NCBI GenBank assembly: GCA_016703535.1
Contig: JADJBV010000001.1
Location: 930,001-994,000 of the forward strand
DNA length: 64,000 bases
Origin: Deltaproteobacteria bacterium
GTDB lineage: Bacteria > Myxococcota > Kuafuiibacteriia > Kuafuiibacteriales > Kuafuiibacteriaceae
Direction of reading: 5' to 3'
The notes under the pieces were generated by a model that was given only the letters and a program-made list of their open reading frames with translations, did no database searches and was not told where the DNA came from. Numbering within the stretch: position 1 is the stretch's first letter; every line of letters begins with the position of its first letter. Position numbers and translations under genes: made by a program. Shown one piece after another: positions 31,983 to 40,188 of the stretch.

Positions 31983-33239
31983 GTGATCACCCACGGCGTC
32001 GAGCTCAGCCCGGAGCTGATCGAAGTGGTCGCGGCCCACGCCGAAGCGGCCTATCCGGTGGAGGCCTGCGGCGTGATCTTGGGGCGCCCCGGCTCGCCCG
32101 AGCTGGCCAAGGTGGTGCCGCTCCAGAACGTGCAAGACCGCCACCACCAGCAGGATCCAGTGGCCTTCCCTCGGGACGGCCGGGACGCCTTCCGCCTCGA
32201 CGAATTGGAGCGGATGCGGATCCTGGATCAGGCCGGGCCCGAGGGTTTGGTGGAGCGGGTGTTGTTCCACTCCCACTGCGACGCCGGCGCTTATTTTTCT
32301 CCCGAAGATCGGGCGATGGCGGTGCAGCAGGGCGTCGAGCTGATGCCGGGCGTGATCCACCTGGTGGTGTCGGTGCGGAAAGGGCAACGCAGCGACGCCG
32401 CCGCCTTCTGCTACGACCCGAAGACCGGCGGTTTTTTGGAGGTGCGCTTGCCGCCCGAGCTGCTCGGCCTGTCCACCCCACTCGAGCTGCTCCCGCACCT
32501 GGAGCTGCGGGCGCTGGATCGAGACGCGGCGGCCCTGCCGATCTTTCCTTACGGCGGTCCCCTGGTGCCGCGGCAGGTGAACGCCGCCGAACAAGAGGTG
32601 TTGTGGAGCGCCATCGAAGGCCCACCGGTGCCGCTGGATCCGGAGGCCTTGGCCGAGCTGTCGGTCTTCGCGGCCGGTGGTTATTCTCCCCTCGAGGGCT
32701 TCCTCAGAAAGGCCGAACTCCGCTCGATCTCCCAGCGAGGCCGGACCATCGCCGGGGTGCCCTGGCGGGAGCCCCTTCACCTCCACGTCCCCAAGGCCCA
32801 CTTCCCCAAACATGTGCATGCCGGTGCACTTTTGGGTTTCACCGACGCCGCGGGCACCCCCCGGGGCCTGGTGGCGGTCACCGAGGTCGCGCCGGGCAAG
32901 GACCGGGTCGGAGTCGCAGGGCCGGTGTACGTCTTTTCCACCCCGGGCCTGGCTTCGGCGCCCGAAACCCGGGCCGAGCTGCGGCGTCGGGGGGCTCGAC
33001 GGGTCCTGGCCCTCTTGGGACCCGGGCCTTATCCGGAGTTGGGCGACTTCGATCAGGTGTTGTCGCCGGATCCAGGCTGGTTTGCCGGGGCCCTGGGGCT
33101 GCCGACGGCGCCCACGCCTTGGCTGCGGGCGGTGATCGCCCAGAACTTCGGCGCCACCCACTTTTGGCTCCCTGGTCCCGAACGGGCCGAGTGGATCCGG
33201 GATGAGGCCCTCGCAACCGAACTTTGGCCGAAGGTATGA
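31983..33239 (+). CDS. JAMM metallopeptidase fused to degenerate ATP sulfurylase
   Basis: A 418-residue protein. Residues 8-140 form a JAB1/MPN+ domain with a complete zinc site: E27 in PVEACG, then H96-S-H98, S106 and D109 (HSHCDAGAYFSPED). Such enzymes remove ubiquitin-like or sulfur-carrier proteins from conjugates. Residues 189-325 match the PUA-like N-terminal domain of ATP sulfurylase (PYGGPLVPRQVN, then FAAGGYSPLEGFLRKAEL and the WREPLHLHVP strand). Residues 328-412 keep a shortened trace of the sulfurylase catalytic domain (TRAELRRRGARRVLAL, NFGATHF), but the QxRNxxHxxH nucleotide motif is replaced by GPGPYPELGD. Sulfurylase activity is therefore not expected. The GTG start is 34 nt after the E1-half stop. 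The fusion and context suggest a role in sulfur-carrier processing. Confidence 0.82.
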   Translation: MITHGVELSPELIEVVAAHAEAAYPVEACGVILGRPGSPELAKVVPLQNVQDRHHQQDPVAFPRDGRDAFRLDELERMRILDQAGPEGLVERVLFHSHCDAGAYFSPEDRAMAVQQGVELMPGVIHLVVSVRKGQRSDAAAFCYDPKTGGFLEVRLPPELLGLSTPLELLPHLELRALDRDAAALPIFPYGGPLVPRQVNAAEQEVLWSAIEGPPVPLDPEALAELSVFAAGGYSPLEGFLRKAELRSISQRGRTIAGVPWREPLHLHVPKAHFPKHVHAGALLGFTDAAGTPRGLVAVTEVAPGKDRVGVAGPVYVFSTPGLASAPETRAELRRRGARRVLALLGPGPYPELGDFDQVLSPDPGWFAGALGLPTAPTPWLRAVIAQNFGATHFWLPGPERAEWIRDEALATELWPKV

Positions 33240-33246
33240 TCCGGTG

Positions 33247-34308
33247 ATGTCTGGGATCCGGGTGCGCCTCGGCTGGCGCGGCCGCACCGAGCTGGTGTCG
33301 TTGCCGGGGCCCGACGTGATCATCGGCAGCGACCCGGGTTGTGATCTGGTCCTCGACCACCGATCGGTCGCCAGCCAACACGCTCGCCTCCTCTTGCGAC
33401 GGGGCCGGCTCATCTTGGCCGACCTGGGCCAGTCGCCCACCGGCGTCACCCGCGGGCCCGATCGGCTCCACGCGCCGGTGACCTTGGGGCCCGGCCAACG
33501 GGTGGGGCTGGGCGATCTTTCGGTAGAGGTTTGGGTCGGGCCCACCCTTTCCCTTGGGCTGGACACCGAGGTCGACTGCCCGGATCCGGGGCTCCGCCGC
33601 TTCGCCACTCGGGTCGAGGGCCAATATGGAGAGCTCTTGGCGCTGGAGCCCGGGGTCGATCCGGGGCCGTGGTCCGCCCGGGCTCGGGCGAGCGCCACAG
33701 GCCTCGGTGAACACCTCTTTGAGCCTTTGCCGCCCGGCCTGCGCCTCGATCGATTGTTGTTGGCCCTGGCGGAGGGGCGGGTGGCCTTGCCCGCCGAGGC
33801 GTACCTGATGTTGGCGGTCGGGATCCTCTCGGCCTACGGGCCGCTCCACCGGCACTTTGGGGCCCACGGCCTGATCGACCCCCGGCGGATCCAGCTCGGC
33901 CTCGACGGCGCGGTGCGGGTGGTGTTGCCCGGCCCCGTCGATCACTTCCGGGACCCGGCCCAGGGGCCGTTTTTGGCGCCCGAACGCCGTTATGGCCTGC
34001 CGAAGAGCCACGCCGCCGACGTCTACGCCTTGGGCGCGGTGCTTCAGACCCTGCGTGAATCAGGGGCCGAGCTCCCGGGGTGGGCGTCTTGGGGTCCGGA
34101 GTTGTTGGCCGAAGCCCCCGAAGATCGGCCCCTCGACCTGGACCCGGCGGTCGAACAATTGCGGACCGGGGCCCATGCCCAAGGGTGGGACCCGGCGGCC
34201 CACCACTTGGCCCGGGCGGTTCGGCTGGTCGAGCCCGAGCCGGAGCGGCGATTTTCCTACGTCGGCGCGGCGAGAGCGGCGTTGCGCATCCGGGCTCAAG
34301 CTCGGTAA
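33247..34308 (+). CDS. FHA domain protein with kinase-fold remnant
   Basis: A 353-residue cytoplasmic protein. Residues 5-95 form a forkhead-associated domain (VIIGSDPGCDLVLDHRSVAS, then QHARLLL and DLGQSPTGV); the Arg that binds phosphothreonine is Ser here, and the usual SRxH is SQH, so phospho-binding is uncertain. Residues 165-350 resemble the C-lobe of a Ser/Thr kinase: FLAPERRYGLPKSHAADVYA matches the APE and DVYALG helix signatures, but no glycine loop, VAIK lysine, HRD or DFG is seen. The start ATG lies 7 nt after the JAMM gene stop, so it belongs to the same operon. It may connect the sulfur operon to phospho-signalling or act as a scaffold. Confidence 0.75.
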   Translation: MSGIRVRLGWRGRTELVSLPGPDVIIGSDPGCDLVLDHRSVASQHARLLLRRGRLILADLGQSPTGVTRGPDRLHAPVTLGPGQRVGLGDLSVEVWVGPTLSLGLDTEVDCPDPGLRRFATRVEGQYGELLALEPGVDPGPWSARARASATGLGEHLFEPLPPGLRLDRLLLALAEGRVALPAEAYLMLAVGILSAYGPLHRHFGAHGLIDPRRIQLGLDGAVRVVLPGPVDHFRDPAQGPFLAPERRYGLPKSHAADVYALGAVLQTLRESGAELPGWASWGPELLAEAPEDRPLDLDPAVEQLRTGAHAQGWDPAAHHLARAVRLVEPEPERRFSYVGAARAALRIRAQAR

Positions 34309-34320
34309 CAGATCCCGGAG

Positions 34321-35178
34321 ATGGTCGAGGTCGCGCCCCTGAGCGAGCTGGTGCTCGAAAAGGAGGCGGCCCTGCGCCGTTGGTTGGCCCAGCAGCCCAA
34401 GGTGGTGGTGGCCTACAGCGGCGGCGTCGACTCGGCGTATCTGGCCAAGGTCGCCCACGGCGTCTTGGGCGATCGGGCTTTGGCGGTGACCGGCCGATCT
34501 CCATCGCTGTTGGAGCTGGAGCTGGAAGAGGCCCGGGCCTTGGCCGAGGTCATCGGCATCCAACATCGGATCGTCGACACCCACGAGCTGGATCGCCCGG
34601 GCTACGTGGAGAACGACGTCGGCCGCTGCTACCACTGCAAGACCGAACTCTTCGACGTGACCGCCTTGGTCGCGGGTGAACTCCTGGGGGCGGTGGTGGT
34701 GGATGGCTTCAACGCCGACGATCTCTCGGATTATCGCCCAGGCCATCGGGCCGCCGCTGAACATCAGGTGGCCCACCCCTTGGCCGAGGTCGGCCTCCAA
34801 AAGGCCGAGATCCGGGCGTTGTCCAAAGCCCTGGGCCTGCCCACCTGGCAGAAGCCCCAGCTCGCCTGTTTGTCGAGCCGCTTGCCGTACGGGATGACCG
34901 TGACCCCCGAACGCCTCTCCCGGGTCGGTGCGGTGGAGGTGGCCCTTCGGGGCCTGGGCTTCTTCGATCTCCGGGCCCGCTTGGTCAAAGACAACGAGGA
35001 CCTGGTCCGAATCGAGTTGGGCGAAGACGAGTTGTCCCGGCTGATGGACCCCACGGTGCGGTCCCAGGTGGTGGCGGCGGGCCGGGCGGCGGGCTTCCGG
35101 TTTGTCACCGTCGATCTCGAGGGCTTCCGCAGCGGTCGGCTCAACGAGGGCCTGGTCCAGCTCAAGCGCCGAAATTGA
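34321..35178 (+). CDS. larE: LarE-type ATP-dependent sulfur transferase
   Basis: A 285-residue PP-loop enzyme. SGGVDS (33-38) is the ATP pyrophosphatase loop, and GFNADDLSDYRPG is typical of LarE. In lactate racemase maturation LarE inserts sulfur into the nickel-pincer nucleotide precursor. Three cysteines are conserved in the pattern of the iron-sulfur form: C103 and C106 (GRCYHCK) and C183 (LACLSSR, the position of the sacrificial cysteine of Lactobacillus LarE). The three-cysteine form is reported to hold a [4Fe-4S] cluster and so avoid sacrificing its own cysteine. It starts 12 nt after the FHA gene. No larB, larC or larA is in the window, so its target here may not be the lactate racemase cofactor. 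Confidence 0.87.
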   Translation: MVEVAPLSELVLEKEAALRRWLAQQPKVVVAYSGGVDSAYLAKVAHGVLGDRALAVTGRSPSLLELELEEARALAEVIGIQHRIVDTHELDRPGYVENDVGRCYHCKTELFDVTALVAGELLGAVVVDGFNADDLSDYRPGHRAAAEHQVAHPLAEVGLQKAEIRALSKALGLPTWQKPQLACLSSRLPYGMTVTPERLSRVGAVEVALRGLGFFDLRARLVKDNEDLVRIELGEDELSRLMDPTVRSQVVAAGRAAGFRFVTVDLEGFRSGRLNEGLVQLKRRN

Positions 35179-35206
35179 GGCGCTTTTTGCCCCGACGACA
35201 GGGTGA

Positions 35207-35235
35207 TTGACCCGGCCCGGAGGCTTAACCAGACT
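35207..35235 (+). promoter_or_regulatory. Strong leaderless promoter
   Basis: TTGACC, exactly 17 nt, then CAGACT. The -10 box ends 7 nt before the ATG at 35243, placing the first transcribed base at or beside the A of the start codon. It is one of the clearest examples in the window. Confidence 0.65.
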
Positions 35236-35242
35236 GCGCCCG

Positions 35243-37927
35243 ATGCCCGGACCAAACCTTCGTGTCCTCGCGACCTTGGGCCTGCTCGGCGCCGCCGCCT
35301 GCTCGGGATCGATCTCCTGCGGAAGTTGTGGCGGCGGACCCCTCAACCCAATCCCGGGCGGCTTTCCTGCGGCCGCCAAGATCGAGCGGGTGGCCCAGGT
35401 CCGGATGACCCAGCGGGGCCTCGACTTCATCGAGGCCGAGTTCCAAAACCTGATGCAGGCCTACGTGCGCATGGACTGCGGCGGGCCCACCGACGTCCCG
35501 TGTCCCACGGGCTTTAGGCGTTTGCCCGGCGGCCAAGCCAACCCGTCCAGCTGCGACCTGGGCCAAGGTGCCTGCATCGAGTCCCTCACCAGCGCCCCTG
35601 GTCCGTTGATCGGCTTCGAGATCGATCGCACCGAACAGAGCGGCGCCACCATCTGCCGGGACGAACTCACCGATCCAGCCCGCCGAGCCTGCTACGCCTG
35701 GTTGCGCTTCGAGGGCCTGCAACTCGGGCCGATGGCCCCCAACCGGGTCCAGGCCACCATCACCGCCCAGCTGGACTCGAGCGAGATCCCTTTCCGCTAC
35801 GACGCCCTCGGCATGGACTGTGTCGTCCGCATCAACAGCGCGGCCTCGGGCGCCGTCACCCAAGACCTGGTGGCCAACGCCGTGCTCGGCCGTTGGACCG
35901 CACCTTCCGGCGTGGGCGGCGGCCAGCTGCAGGTCACCATCGACTCGGTCGACGCGATGATCGCCGACGACGACGTGGACATCGGCCGAGACCCGGTCCA
36001 CGGCGACTTCGCCGACACCTTGTTGTGCGGCGTGGCCAACTTGGGCGTCGTGAAGAACGCCTTGATCCCCCAGCTCACCGACTCTTTGGCGGGGTTGGTC
36101 GGCGACGAGGTCAACAAGGCCTTGGGGTGGCGTTGTGGCCAACCGGGGGACCGGCTGTGCCCCACCCTGACCTCCTGCAACGTGGACGGCTTCTGCGAAG
36201 AGGCCGATGGCGCGGTGGTCCCGGTGGAGTTGGGCCTGGAAGGGCGCCTCGACTTCGCCGCACTTTTGGCCGGCTTCACCTCGGGCCGACCAGGGGAGGG
36301 TGATCTTTCCTTCGTGGTCGGTGGGGACTCGACCGCCGACGCCGCCGGGCTCTCGATCTCGACCTTGGGGGGCGCCGAGGTGGTGGTGGCCGACCCCCAA
36401 TGTGCCCAGATCTTGCCGAGCCCGCGGCTGCGGCCCGGTTGGGTGGCCCCGCCGACCTTGCCCACCACCGATCGGGCCGATCTCGACTGGGACGGCACCG
36501 ACGAGACGCCCTACATGGTGGCGGCCGGCGTGTCCGAGGCCTTCATGGATCAGCTGATCTGGACCATCTACACCACCGGGCTGCTCTGCTCGTCGGTGTC
36601 GGCCTACGACGTCGATCTGCTCAACACCGGCTCCCTCGGCTTGATCTTGCCGTCCTTGGCCCAGCTCACCCACTCGGATCGATACCCGAAGAACGTCTTC
36701 CCGGCCCGGCTGTCGCTGCACCCCTCGGGCGAACCGCAGGTGCGTTTGGGTTCGGGCAAGATCACCACCACCAACGGCACCTTGACCTTGGACGAGCCCC
36801 TGGTCGAGCTGGTGCTCGAAGACCTGACCATCGAGTTCTACGCCTTGATCGAAGAGCGATGGGCCCGCTTGATGACCGTGCAGTTGGACCTGAAGTTCGC
36901 CTTGGGCGCCACGGTCAACGCGGCCAACCAGATCGAGGTGGTCTTGGGTGATCTGGCGATGGCGGTCAGCGACGTCCACGTCACCAACAGCGAACTGTTG
37001 GCCGAAGATCCGGCGGAGCTGGAGATGTCGATCCCGGCGCTTTTGCAACTTGCCTTGCCGAGCGCCAGCGGCATCGTCCCGCCCTTCGCTTTGCCGACGG
37101 CGGCGGAGCTGGGCGGCTTCGAACTCAACGTGCTCGGGATCCGCGGCGTGCCCGGCCCGGGCAGCACCTTCCCCAACATCGCGGTCTACGCCGATCTCGG
37201 CTTCGATCCGAGCCAAGCGCCCAACCTGTCGTTGGCCGCCGAGACCATCGCCGAGGTCCGCCGCCTGGAGGTCCCCGAGGCCGCCGCCTTTGCGGTCACG
37301 AACCCCGGGGGTCCGGTGTTGCCGGTGGTCGAGTTGGCCTTGTCCGGCCTGTCGCCGGAAGGCCAGGCCCTGGAGCACCAGCTGCGGATCGACGGCGGTC
37401 CCTGGTCGCCGTTCGTGCGGGCCGAGGCCCTCCGCCTGGCCCGCCCCGAGTGGTTGGCCCAGGGACACCACACCATCGACGTTCGGGCCCGGGCGGTCGG
37501 CGCCTACCGGACCTTGGATCCAAGCCCGGTGTCCCTCGAGGTGATCATCGACGCCGAAGGCCCCCGGGTGCAGGCCCGCCTCGATCGGGCCGCGGGCGGC
37601 GTCTACGTCCAGGCCTACGACGTGGTCAGCCAAGATCGCCTGAGCTACACCCTGGAGTCCGGCCTCGGCCGGCGCGAAGTCCAACTCGACCCGGACCAGT
37701 TCCTGGCGGTCGAAGGTTTGGGTGAGGGGGAGCGGGTGGCTTTGGTGGTGGCCGATGAAGCCGGCCGAACCACCACCGTGGTCCTCCAGGAGGCCCGTCC
37801 CGCCTCGCACGAGGGCCCAACCCCCGCTGGGAACGAGGCCGCCGGATGCCGTTGTGTCGACCCCACCCGAGTCACCCCTTGGGCCTTGGTCGCGTTGGGC
37901 TTGTTCGTGTTCCGTCGCCGTCGTTAG
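35243..37927 (+). CDS. Large lipoprotein with MYXO-CTERM-like C-terminal tail
   Basis: An 894-residue exported protein of unknown function. The signal peptide ends in a lipobox (GLLGAAAC), followed by a short Cys/Gly-rich patch. The body has many beta strands and repeated all-beta stretches; residues about 740-870 resemble an Ig-like or Y_Y_Y repeat region (LRIDGGPWSPF, HTIDVRARAVG). The last 27 residues form a MYXO-CTERM-like sorting signal: a GCRC motif, a hydrophobic helix (WALVALGLFVF) and a final cluster of four arginines. Having both an N-terminal lipid anchor and this C-terminal signal is odd. It follows LarE but has its own promoter. It converges on the next lipoprotein gene. Confidence 0.82.
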   Translation: MPGPNLRVLATLGLLGAAACSGSISCGSCGGGPLNPIPGGFPAAAKIERVAQVRMTQRGLDFIEAEFQNLMQAYVRMDCGGPTDVPCPTGFRRLPGGQANPSSCDLGQGACIESLTSAPGPLIGFEIDRTEQSGATICRDELTDPARRACYAWLRFEGLQLGPMAPNRVQATITAQLDSSEIPFRYDALGMDCVVRINSAASGAVTQDLVANAVLGRWTAPSGVGGGQLQVTIDSVDAMIADDDVDIGRDPVHGDFADTLLCGVANLGVVKNALIPQLTDSLAGLVGDEVNKALGWRCGQPGDRLCPTLTSCNVDGFCEEADGAVVPVELGLEGRLDFAALLAGFTSGRPGEGDLSFVVGGDSTADAAGLSISTLGGAEVVVADPQCAQILPSPRLRPGWVAPPTLPTTDRADLDWDGTDETPYMVAAGVSEAFMDQLIWTIYTTGLLCSSVSAYDVDLLNTGSLGLILPSLAQLTHSDRYPKNVFPARLSLHPSGEPQVRLGSGKITTTNGTLTLDEPLVELVLEDLTIEFYALIEERWARLMTVQLDLKFALGATVNAANQIEVVLGDLAMAVSDVHVTNSELLAEDPAELEMSIPALLQLALPSASGIVPPFALPTAAELGGFELNVLGIRGVPGPGSTFPNIAVYADLGFDPSQAPNLSLAAETIAEVRRLEVPEAAAFAVTNPGGPVLPVVELALSGLSPEGQALEHQLRIDGGPWSPFVRAEALRLARPEWLAQGHHTIDVRARAVGAYRTLDPSPVSLEVIIDAEGPRVQARLDRAAGGVYVQAYDVVSQDRLSYTLESGLGRREVQLDPDQFLAVEGLGEGERVALVVADEAGRTTTVVLQEARPASHEGPTPAGNEAAGCRCVDPTRVTPWALVALGLFVFRRRR
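37044..37059. repeat. Dispersed palindrome, one mismatch
   Basis: TGCAACTTGCCTTGCC matches TGCAA-N6-TTGCA at 9 of 10 positions. It is inside the large lipoprotein gene. Confidence 0.4.
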
Positions 37928-37940
37928 CCGTCCCCCGGAT

Positions 37941-39533
37941 TCAGGGGCCGGTGGTCAAGACCCGCCCGGCGCTGGTCACCAAATAGAGGGCGCCGTCGGA
38001 CTGAACCAAGTCGTAGGCCCCTTCGGCGCTTTGTGCGCCCCCCGCCGCGGGCGGCACCAAAAACGGGCAGCGATCTTCCAGGCGCAGCCCGATCACGGCG
38101 GTGCAGCGGAGCAGGCTCGCGTAGAGATATTCGCCCTGGATCGCGACCGCGCTGATCTCCGAGTCGAAGCGAAAAGGCCGACCCAGGAGTGCGCAGTTGG
38201 CGTAGCCCGGAGGGAGCTCGGGCTGCACCACCTGGAACGGCCCACCATCGGAGTGATGGAGCCCTTCACCCCCGAGCCAAAGTTCCTTCCCCCTCGGGCC
38301 CTGATGGGCGGCGATCGACCAGAAGGTGGGCGCGTCGGTGGTGGGGAGCAGGTGGATCTGCAGCTCCCAGCGACGATCTCGGCGGTGGAAGCGATGGATC
38401 TGCCCCTGGGTGGTGGCCACAAAACTGTAGACGGGGTCGTCCAGGCTCACGATCCGGCGATGGGGATCCGTCAACGGCATGGTCTCGGCCGCCAAGCGGG
38501 TCCGTGACCACCGGCCGTCCAAGGGATCGCGCATCAGCACGGTGTCGTCATCGCCGCTGATGGCGACGGTCCCGTCTACTCCGATCGCCACGTCCCGCAA
38601 GGTCCCGCCCGCGCTCTTGGTCGAGGTCTCGACGACCACCAAGCCGGACGCGGTCAGCCGCAGGAGGTGGACGCTGCTCGGCGGCACGACCGGCGCCTCG
38701 GGCCGAGGATCCACGCCCACCACCACCCAGACCCGGGGCTCGACCTCGCCGGGGTCGGCGATCGCCACGCCTTGGATCTCGGCCCGGCTGGTCGGATCGA
38801 GGGACGTGGTTTCGATCAGGTTGCGGGGGTCTGAACCTTGGCCGGTGGGCACGAAGGGTTGGTCGCGGTGGAGCAGATAAAGGCCCGCGTGGGCGGCCAC
38901 CAGCAGGCGATTTCGGTCGACGACCCGGAGCCGGATGAACTTGCGGCCCCCTTGGTCGGCCAGGGGATATTCGCTGGCGGCGAAGGCGACCAAAGGCGGC
39001 AGCTCGGAGCGGCAATATTCGAGGTCCGCGTAGGCGCCCAAGGCCAAGGTCTCCAAGAAGGTGCGGGCGGCCGGTTCGGGCAAGGGTTGGGCGGTCCCGC
39101 CCGGGGCGAGCCGCAGGGCCGAGCTGCTCAGCGGCACCGGCGCGGTCGTCCAAGTGGAGTTGGCGTTGGGCGGGGCGCTCCCGGGCCCCGGCGGTCCTTC
39201 GGTCACGACCACCTGGGCCACCGGGACCTGCAGCCCCGGCAACGATCGTCGCAGGTCGACGATCGGGATCACCGCAGCCACCGCCGCCACTTCGGCCGGC
39301 TCCAAGGTCCAGCTCGGGGGTTGGCCGTCCACCAAAACGCCGGATTCCAGCAGAAAGGGCGCCGAAACTCGGATCGGCCGGTCGTCCCCGTCGACCGTGG
39401 TGATCACCGTGAGGCCACTCCAGATCGGATCACTGAAGTCGAAGATCACCGGCTCCGTCGCCGAACAGCCGACGACCCCGAGGGCCCAGATCCCGCCCGC
39501 CCGGCCGATCAGCCCTGTGGCACCCGACCTCAC
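37941..39533 (-). CDS. Lipoprotein with beta-propeller-like repeats
   Basis: A 530-residue exported lipoprotein of unknown function. The N-terminus (GRAGGIWALGVVGC) has a lipobox-like end. The body alternates short strands with Asp/Gly turns (LLVAAHAGLYLLHRD, TLRDVAIGVDGTVAISGDDD, YSFVATTQGQIHRFHRRD, ALYLVTSAGRVL), a pattern typical of beta-propellers. A few cysteines are spread along the chain. The start is GTG 39533, where TAGCCT ends 6 nt upstream. It converges on the MYXO-CTERM gene with only 13 nt between stops. No catalytic motif is visible. Confidence 0.75.
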   Translation of the reverse strand: MRSGATGLIGRAGGIWALGVVGCSATEPVIFDFSDPIWSGLTVITTVDGDDRPIRVSAPFLLESGVLVDGQPPSWTLEPAEVAAVAAVIPIVDLRRSLPGLQVPVAQVVVTEGPPGPGSAPPNANSTWTTAPVPLSSSALRLAPGGTAQPLPEPAARTFLETLALGAYADLEYCRSELPPLVAFAASEYPLADQGGRKFIRLRVVDRNRLLVAAHAGLYLLHRDQPFVPTGQGSDPRNLIETTSLDPTSRAEIQGVAIADPGEVEPRVWVVVGVDPRPEAPVVPPSSVHLLRLTASGLVVVETSTKSAGGTLRDVAIGVDGTVAISGDDDTVLMRDPLDGRWSRTRLAAETMPLTDPHRRIVSLDDPVYSFVATTQGQIHRFHRRDRRWELQIHLLPTTDAPTFWSIAAHQGPRGKELWLGGEGLHHSDGGPFQVVQPELPPGYANCALLGRPFRFDSEISAVAIQGEYLYASLLRCTAVIGLRLEDRCPFLVPPAAGGAQSAEGAYDLVQSDGALYLVTSAGRVLTTGP

Positions 39534-39606
39534 AGGCCCAGGCTAGCCGAAGCCCGCGTCGAGCGGGAAGCCCAAGTGACCCTCGGACACCCGGACCGAC
39601 GTCCGC

Positions 39607-40188
39607 TCAAGCCTTCTTCAGCACCGCCAGGTCCAGCCGGGCCGAGGTCAGGTCGTCCTCCAGGTCCCGGGTCGGGTCGAAGTGAGGCAACTCGCCGGCC
39701 GCCGCTTGGGCCGCCTTCTTCAGGGCCGAGGTCTCCAGCTCCAGGGCCTCGATCTGTTGCCAGCGGGCCGCGACCTGGGCCATGGCCCGGGCCTCACAAC
39801 CTTCGGCCTCCAAGGTCCGAAGTTCGAGACCCAACGCCGACAACTTGGCTTTGGCGAGTTCAGCCTCTCGTTTGATCTGCTGAGCCCGATCTTCTTGGGC
39901 CGCCAGCGCGGCGCGGTGGGCCTGTTTGGCGAGCAACTTCTCCAGCGCCGCTTGATCGGCGCCGCGTTTGGCCAGGCGTCGGGCCTCGTCGTGGAGGCGA
40001 GCGATTTCGGTCCGCCGCTCGAAGGCCTCGGCCTCGAGTCGTTGCCTGAGGTACACCAAGGACAAGGTCGCTTCCCGCAGCGCCTCGTAGGCCTCCCGCC
40101 GCCCGACCAAGGCCTCCTGATAGAGCTCGGCGGCGCTTCTTTTCGGCGGCGGGCGCTTGCGGAACAACTCGAAGGGCGACGCACTCAT
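39607..40188 (-). CDS. Coiled-coil protein in a two-component operon
   Basis: A 193-residue cytoplasmic protein, helical from about residue 18 to 165 (AAELYQEALVGRREAYEALR, ARLHDEARRLAKRGADQAAL, RAQQIKREAELAKAKLSALG). The tail is acidic (DPTRDLEDDLTSARLDLAVL). The overall look and helix lengths recall PspA/IM30-like proteins, but the family signature is not clear enough to assign. It overlaps the NtrC-type regulator by 4 bp and is the last gene of the sensor-regulator operon, so it is likely to be an output or accessory of that system. Confidence 0.65.
   Translation of the reverse strand: MSASPFELFRKRPPPKRSAAELYQEALVGRREAYEALREATLSLVYLRQRLEAEAFERRTEIARLHDEARRLAKRGADQAALEKLLAKQAHRAALAAQEDRAQQIKREAELAKAKLSALGLELRTLEAEGCEARAMAQVAARWQQIEALELETSALKKAAQAAAGELPHFDPTRDLEDDLTSARLDLAVLKKA

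Noticed and set aside
32795..32815. GTGCATGCCGGTGCAC palindrome in the JAMM gene
   Set aside because: It does not match the TGCAA-N6-TTGCA pattern and was seen only once.
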